Positions 57,671 through 64,000 of a DNA stretch of 64,000 nucleotides are shown piece by piece; positions within the stretch are counted from its first letter, which is position 1, and each line of letters begins with the position of its first letter. The notes beneath the pieces are model-generated. The model had not been told where the DNA came from and did not search any database. It saw only the letters and a program-made list of their open reading frames with translations. The translations under genes and the position numbers were made by a program. Source of the DNA: Gentiana macrophylla (lineage: Eukaryota > Streptophyta > Magnoliopsida > Gentianales > Gentianaceae); assembly GCA_026214975.1 (NCBI GenBank), contig CM047806.1, positions 3,199,822 to 3,263,821 of the forward strand, read 5' to 3'.

Positions 57671-58539
57671 AAATATCTAAGAATGAGTGCGAGTCAAGGC
57701 CTAAGGTCAATATATAATTTGACGATACCGAATATCGCACCTCCACGTGGCGTCACGAGATAGTCCTCCTGGACAAGAGTAAGTGATAGCCCGAGGGTCG
57801 AATTACGAGATGAGACATCGACAACCGACATGATCAGAGAACCGAGACGATGGGCCCATCTCGATACCGCAAGACGGAAAGCTCGGGATGCGGACAAAGT
57901 CCACTCTAAACACGCAGCCTCGCGGTTGGTCCCCGATAATCGAATAAACGTCAAGGTATTCATGTCGATGCCAGGCTCGAGGCTAAGGCCATCTAGTAGA
58001 CTCCAGGCTACGACGATCGACTATCGAAAGCGGTGTAGGACGATCATCCGCGCACCAGCGAAGTAGTAGACCATGAGTCCAGGCTCGACATTACGCAGGT
58101 CGGCAATATCGACATCGAGATGAGAGCCCGCACCACCCGCCCAGCCCATTAATGCGGTGATAACTCGGGCAAGGGTTAAGGCCCATTAAAGCGGTAAATC
58201 GAGACAATAACATAAGCCGACTTAACCTTAGGGTTAAGGCAGGTGTTGTCATTATAAATACCACATTCCAGGAACTACGTGTGACTTGATTCCTGGAACA
58301 CAACAGGATACGTAGGCAACCTGAGAGAGACACTCAGGCTCAGTCTAAAATCACCCCCAAAATCATCCTTGATTCAATCATCCCTAGATTAAACGACCGG
58401 ATTTATTCATGAGCTAAAACCAAGATCGTCATTGGCGCTAGAAGAAGGGCCTTCTATCGGTGATGGATCAAGGAGTGATGGTGGTCAAGTTAATGGCGAA
58501 ACATGCCGTAAAGCGCAATCAGATCCGGGCTTATTGTCG

Positions 58540-59790
58540 GAGTTTCAACCGTTGGAACAAGAATTCCACCGGTCAGCTTGAAGAAGAAGAAGGAGAGGCG
58601 AACAAACCCTCCAAATTTCGTGCCGATCGGAGTCCGTTTAGATACCCGATCGTTGCGGAAAGATCTCGCCAGATCACCAAAAACGCAGCGATATCGGGGC
58701 GGCTAGTTTATGGAGTTTCAACCGTTGGAACAAGAATTCCACCGGTCGAATGAAGAAGAAGGGGTAAAAGAAGCCCTCAAAATTTTAGGCCGATCGAGTT
58801 CGTTTAATCGCCCGATCGTCGCAAAGAAGTTCTTCTTTGTATCAAAACACAGCTAGAACCCTAATCGCCAGATTTCAGTCGGCGGCTCTGTTACAAAGAA
58901 TTCAACCGTTGGAATGAAAATTCCTCGGTCATATTAAATAATACAGAGATAAGAACAATCTGTAAAAATTTCACGCGGATCGGAGTAGGTTTGATTGGCC
59001 TAAAATTTTGAGGGCTTGTTCGGTCCTCGATAATTTTCGAATCGACCGGTGGAAATCTTGTTCGACGGTTCAATTTTTCGGAATATTCAGCCGACTTGGA
59101 ACTCGCAGATTAGGTTTTTTTTGCTTTTTTGTATGCGTGAATCGCAATCTTTGTATCAAAACGCAGAGAACCCTAATCGCCAGATTTCAGTCGGCGCCTG
59201 TTACAACAATTCAACCGTTGGAATGAAAATTCCTCCGGTCATATTAAATAATACAGAGATAAGAACAATCTGTAAAAATTTCATGCCGATCGGAGTAGGT
59301 TTCGATTCCGGATCATCGCCTAAAAGTTGCGCACGCAAAAAAGCAAAAAACCCTAATCTGCAGGTTCCAAGTCGGCTGAATATTCCGACAATTGAACCGT
59401 CGGAACAAGATTTCCACCGGTCGATTCGAGAATTATCGGACCGAACAAGCCCTCAAAATTTTAGGCCGATCGGAGTGCGTTTGATTTCTCGATCGTGGCA
59501 AAGAAGTTATCGCAGCACCAAAACGCAGCAGGATTCTGGACAACATACTGCCAATTCGGCGGCTTATTCCCGGAGATTGAGCCGTCGAAAGAACAATTCC
59601 ACCGATCACATCGAAGAATAGTGGGGAAGAACGATCCTCCAAATTTCGTGCCGATCGGAATCCGCTTTCGAGGTCTGATTGCCACCGGAAAGACACTCTT
59701 TGTGGTGCCCAGAAAGCAACGAATTATCTACCGTGATCTAGCTATCCACGAAGCGAGTTCTCGAGCTCCAAGGATCGAGCCGAGTTCTTT
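58540..59790. repeat. Internal repeat field with a 120-bp inverted repeat
   Basis: A unit of about 170-180 bases containing TTTCAACCGTTGGAACAAG, TTCCACCGGTC and GCCGATCGGAGT recurs (58541, 58718, 58895, 59205, 59395, 59575 areas, some inverted). The blocks 58860-58995 and 59170-59310 are direct repeats. The segment 58997-59113 is inverted at 59346-59467 (shared AATCGACCGGTGGAAATCTT and ATATTCAGCCGACTTGGAAC), giving a foldback of about 120 bp with a 230-bp loop. Confidence 0.85.
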
Positions 59791-60022
59791 AGCTCTCCAG
59801 GTTCTTACAATCTTTATTTGAAATTCTTATACACTTTGTAAGCCTTTATTATGTGTAATGTTTTTTTTTATCACAATTACATTGCACCACAAAGACTCGA
59901 GATATCGAGCACCGGCATTCGAGCTCTACGGACTCGTCTTTCCCTTAGTCCGAGATCGACTCGGCATCATATTTTGGATCTCTCCTAGCCGAGCGTGGCG
60001 GGATGAGCCATCTTCTTTCGGT

Positions 60023-60237
60023 ACTCACCCTACCGAACTGGCGGGTCGAGCTATCTTATTTTGGAACTCACCCTACCGAACTGGAGGGTCGAGCTATATT
60101 ATTTTGGAACTCACCCTACCGAACTGGAGGGTCGAGCTATATTATTTTGGAACTCACCCTACCGAACTGGCGGGTCGAGCTATCTTATTTTTGAACTCAA
60201 CCTACCGAACAGAGCGGGTCGAGCGGAGACCGAGATC
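60023..60237. repeat. 43-bp tandem repeat, five copies
   Basis: Units begin at 60023, 60066, 60109, 60152 and 60195 and read ACTCACCCTACCGAACTGG, then GGGTCGAGCTAT, then TTATTTTGGA. Relatives with the word GGAACTCTCCCACC lie at 61865-62010. Confidence 0.92.
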
Positions 60238-61204
60238 GACTCGGCATCATATTTGGAGCTCTCTCGAGCAAATCTTTAATAAGACCGAGTTCGGCTCGGC
60301 ATCATATTATATAAGACCGAGCTTGGCTCGCATCATATTCGAGTTCGAAGGCAATCTTACGTAAGTCCACTTGCCATCTAAGCATGGTACCAACAGATCA
60401 CGCCAAATAAGCAAACGATACAAAATGTCAAAGGCAAAAATTCGACCATTTTAAAGCAAAAAGAAGTCCATGTGATTAAAAGATAAAAGAGGCAAAAGTC
60501 AACCACAACAACTAATCCTCGACATGATGGAGTTAGAATAAAATAGTGAATAAAGTCAAGTCAATGACAGTGCTTATATCACTCCCAACCAGCCAATAAG
60601 CCATGATGCGAGGCAGTTGGAAGATCCCACGATGGATACCTTATTCGACCAGTTCATAAGCACCACGAAGTGCGACGATCGAATAAAGAGTTATTTAATT
60701 CGACCGTTCATAAGCCTGACGAGGCACGACCCTAGAATCGAGCTCCGACCCAATAGCCAAGTCAAGCCCACGAGGCAAGACAACGCTAGTCGACTTCATA
60801 TTCAAGTGTACCATGAGTCATGCACTCATACTACTACACTTGGAGGGGCATAAGGAATTAAATCCAAAGGACTACACCCTATAAAGCAACGACACAAGGA
60901 ATTAAGTCCAAAGGACTACACCCTAGGTAAATATTCATCAAACACAAACGGCATTCGCTTTGCTCGTAGTAGGTCGGATGTCGAAGTTAGGGTGGAAGAT
61001 CGAACGGAGTCTTTTGACACCCAATCACCCGAGAGATTATTGTACCATACACGTGTTTCTTCGACCCGATACCCACCAGTTGCTGAATTTTGCATATCTC
61101 GAGGGTCCACACCATAAAGGATCTACTCAACGGTCTACGAGGATCCGCAGGTCGGACCCTCAATATCGCTAAAAGCAAAGTTAGCCTAATGGGCAACAAA
61201 TGCA

Positions 61205-61530
61205 AAGACATAGAGGCGGTTCGCAGGTCGGGCCAAAGGTCCAAGCTAAAAGCGAACGAGCCCAAGAGGCAAACGAGGCTAAAGCAAAGGACGGTTCGCA
61301 TGGTCGGGCCAAATGTCCCAGTCGGAAGCCGAATGAGCCTAAGAGGTGAAAAAGGCCTGGACAAAGGACGGTTCGCATAGTCGGGCCACCTGTCCCAGTC
61401 GAAAGCCGAATGAGCCTAAGAGGCGAAAAAGGCCTGGACAAAGGACGGTTCGCATAGTCGGGCCACCTGCCCCAGTCGATAGCCGAACGAGCCTAAGTGG
61501 CAAAGAAGGCCAAGACCAGGGGCGATTCAG
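61205..61530. repeat. 77-bp tandem repeat, about four copies
   Basis: The word ACGGTTCGCA recurs at 61291, 61368 and 61445 (spacing 77), with an earlier and a later degenerate unit. Each unit holds TCGGGCCA, CCAGTCG and GAGCCTAAGAGGC. Confidence 0.9.
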
Positions 61531-63404
61531 CATAGTCGGATTAAAACGCCACTTAAGACCAAATAAGCCTGTGAGGCAAAAGGTTAAGGCAAGCAAGTCG
61601 ATCATGATCGATCTCAGTGCAATAAGAACCAGAGGTTCATAATACACTAGGGGCAACACGACATCGATAAGCAAAGAAACAGAGCTGAGGCTCGACAAGC
61701 GAATAGCTAAAAGACATCGACACATGAAAGATTAGACAACAAAAAAAGAAGAGGAGATAAAATACCGCAAAAATTAAAGCAAAATAAATCTAGGCATCAT
61801 ATTTGGAGCTCACCAATGAGCTTAATCTTTAATAAGTCCGAGTTCGACTCGACATCTCATCTTGGAACTATCTTATTTTGGAACTCTCCCACCGAAGCGG
61901 GCGGGATGAGCCTTCTTATTTTGGGAACTCTCCCATGCCGGGATCGATCTATCTTATCTTGGAACTCTCCTAGCCGAGCATGGCGGGACGAGCCTTCTTA
62001 TTTCGGGAACTATCCCCATGGTTATTGCAACTTTTGGCTAGCATCTTGCGATCTCGAGGATCCACTCCACAAAGGATCTACTCAACGGCCCATGAGGATC
62101 CGTAAGTCGGACGCCATCATCGACGGACAACGTGGATGAGTCCTAATGGGGACTAAAACGCAATGATCGAAGTCCGAATCGACAACGACGTAATTTGACT
62201 CTGGGAGAGTATATACTAGGGCATCGAGGTCGGACAACATGATCATTTCGATCGACACCAAGAAAGCTAAAAGTTCCATGGAACCAAAAAGCTAAGGCAT
62301 CGAGTTGAGATCATGTCCAAAGCTCTCGCGAATACGTGTCGGGAGTCATGAACGACAAAGAAACACCACGACACCGAGATCCGAGCGACAATTACGTATT
62401 ACCGTCTTTCTAGCAAGAATTACTAGGACATCGTAGCGGAAATATATATCGGCGAATTTAAAGGTCGTCTATTTCGACAAACGAAAGGAGACGGCCAGGG
62501 CATCTCTTCTACTACGCGACAACAAAGAAAAGTCCAAAAATGCTAAGGCAAAAAAGTGCGCAGCGCATGCGGACTCGACTCCACTGGAAGTAAGTCCGCA
62601 TGGCGGATTTAAATTCAAAGAATTGGATGACAATGGCGAGATACACCTTGACAGATCGGACGACCTCAAGAGCTCGGGATAGATCTGGGGCTTATGACGA
62701 TACCGAATATCGCACCTCCGCGTGGCGTCACGAGATAGTCCTCCCGGACAAGAGTAAGTGATAGCCCGAGGTCGAATTACGAGATGAGACATCGACAACC
62801 GACATGATCGAGAGAACCGAGACGATGGGCCCATCTCGATACCGCAAGACGGAAAGCTCGGGATGCGGACAAAGTCCACTCTAAACACGCAGCCTCGCGG
62901 TTGGTCCCCGATAATGCGATAAACATCAAGGTATTCATGTCGATGCCAGGCTCGAGGCTAAGGCCATCTAGTAGACTCCAGGCTACGACGATCGACTATC
63001 GGCGCAAAGCAGTAGGACGATCGATCCGCACCGGTAAGATGTAGTAGACCACGAGTCCAGTGCTCGACACGCAGGTCGGCAATATCGACATCGTAGAGCG
63101 AGCCCGCACCACCGTCCCAGGCCCATTAACGGTGATAACTTGGGCGAGGTTAAGGCCCATTAAAGGTAAATCGACAATAACATGTTCGACTTAACCTTAG
63201 GGTTAGAGGCGGTGTTGTCATTATAAATACCACATTCCAGGAACTACGTGTGACTTCGATTCTGGAACACAACAGATACGTAGGCAACCGAGAGAGACTA
63301 CTCGTGCTCGATCTAAAATCACCCCAAAATCATCCTCGATTCAATCATCCCTAGATTAAACGATCGGATTTATTCATGTACTAAAACCAAAGATCGCCAT
63401 AATT

Positions 63405-64000
63405 AAAAAAAAAAAACTAGTGGGTCAATTATTAGGAACCATCGTCGTCTCAAATACTTGTTTTAAACGATCTCTTAAATACATGTGATTTAACCATATA
63501 TTCAAAATATGAAATAATGTAGTTGAAGATTTTATTTTTTCAAAATTACGTTGTTATGTTGGTAATATCTAAAAATATTAGATTTTAGTGGATAAATCAT
63601 ATTACTAGTAAAAGAATATATCTGGATTTTTTTTTAAAATAATTTTAAAGGGTCACTTGACCCATACTATGCCGCCGCTCTTAATTCATAATCTGGATAA
63701 TTATTTTATACGGTACCATCCAAATTTGAAAAACATCGAAAAATATTTTTAAAAAAGCCTTGCCATAAAAAATAAATTGAAAGTATACCATTAAAAAGTT
63801 TGACAGTACGGTCGATTTTCATCCACAGAAAGGTATTTTTCTAATATTTTTAAAAAAGCCTTGCCATAAAAAATAAATTGAAAGTATACCATTAAAAAGT
63901 TTGACAGTACGGTCGATTTTCATCCACAGAAAGGTATTTTTTCTTGAGTTTTTATTGACACACCATTTATAACTATTGGTACCACATTACTTTCAGTAGC
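63405..64000. other. AT-rich right edge with a 101-bp tandem duplication
   Basis: No gene. A 101-bp unit (AAAAAAGCCTTGCCATAAAA through TCCACAGAAAGGTATTTTT) is repeated twice between about 63742 and 63942 with almost no differences. Confidence 0.8.

Larger units (their letters stand above)
57720..63399 (+). mobile_element. Non-autonomous LTR retrotransposon rich in internal repeats
   Basis: LTRs are 57720-58431 (712 bp) and 62695-63399 (705 bp), from TGACGATACCGAATATCGCA to GATCGTCA / GATCGCCA. The target duplication TAATT is exact (57715-57719 and 63400-63404). TTGGCGCTAGAAGAAGGG directly after the 5' LTR is a gypsy-type primer site. AGATCTGGGGCTTA before the 3' LTR is the polypurine tract. 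The interior (4.3 kb) has no recognisable gag or pol; it is made of tandem and inverted repeats, so the element needed help in trans. Each LTR itself contains CG-rich palindromic words such as ACCGAATATCG. Confidence 0.92.

Noticed and set aside
57694..62888. Many overlapping open frames on both strands of the second LTR element
   Set aside because: They follow the internal repeats in several frames at once, show no domain, and are expected from GC-rich repeats with few stop codons.

Overview
This window is plant nuclear DNA from a eudicot. It shows spliced genes with GT-AG introns, plant Ty1/copia and Ty3/gypsy retrotransposons with tRNA-Met-type primer sites, many MITEs, a Helitron and tRNA-derived SINEs. 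The protein style of the genes would fit an asterid, perhaps Lamiales, but that is a guess and the species cannot be fixed from the sequence.

The only convincing host genes are four tandem copies, all on the minus strand, of a 2-oxoglutarate/Fe(II)-dependent dioxygenase (2OGD; SRG1 / codeine O-demethylase-like DOXC type). They lie at 1333-8893 (A), 10071-12888 (B), 18670-32600 (C) and 53717-56290 (D). A, B and C each assemble into an unbroken four-exon reading frame of 358-360 codons. Their introns sit at identical places (phases 0, 2, 0), and they keep the HxD...H iron site and the RxS 2-oxoglutarate site. D is a pseudogene: exon 2 carries a 170-bp insertion, exon 3 has two single-base frameshifts, and intron 2 has been removed exactly.

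The rest is mostly transposable elements, many inside the genes. A decayed copia element (2405-7732) fills intron 2 of A. A copia derivative with an ACATT target duplication (18981-23329) fills intron 3 of C. A ty3/gypsy element (23797-29348, target duplication TGCAA) fills intron 2 of C and abuts the exon 3 splice acceptor. Intron 1 of B holds a tandem duplication that includes the end of exon 1. Between B and C is a three-level nest: a hairpin MITE holds a Mutator-type MITE, which holds a non-autonomous LTR element (13322-17457). The spans 29.3-32.0 kb and 32.8-49.2 kb hold small MITEs, a gypsy fragment, a LINE fragment (37.4-38.9 kb) and a Helitron (44964-47144). A 4.1-kb Mutator-like element with a 9-bp target duplication (49273-53360) carries a likely captured zinc-finger exon and minisatellite arrays. 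After gene D comes a second non-autonomous LTR element (57720-63399) built from tandem and inverted repeats.

If A, B and C are expressed they probably act in specialised metabolism on related substrates. The sequence does not show which substrate. Insertion boundaries were found by eye from target duplications and terminal repeats. Positions of ancient or degenerate elements are approximate.
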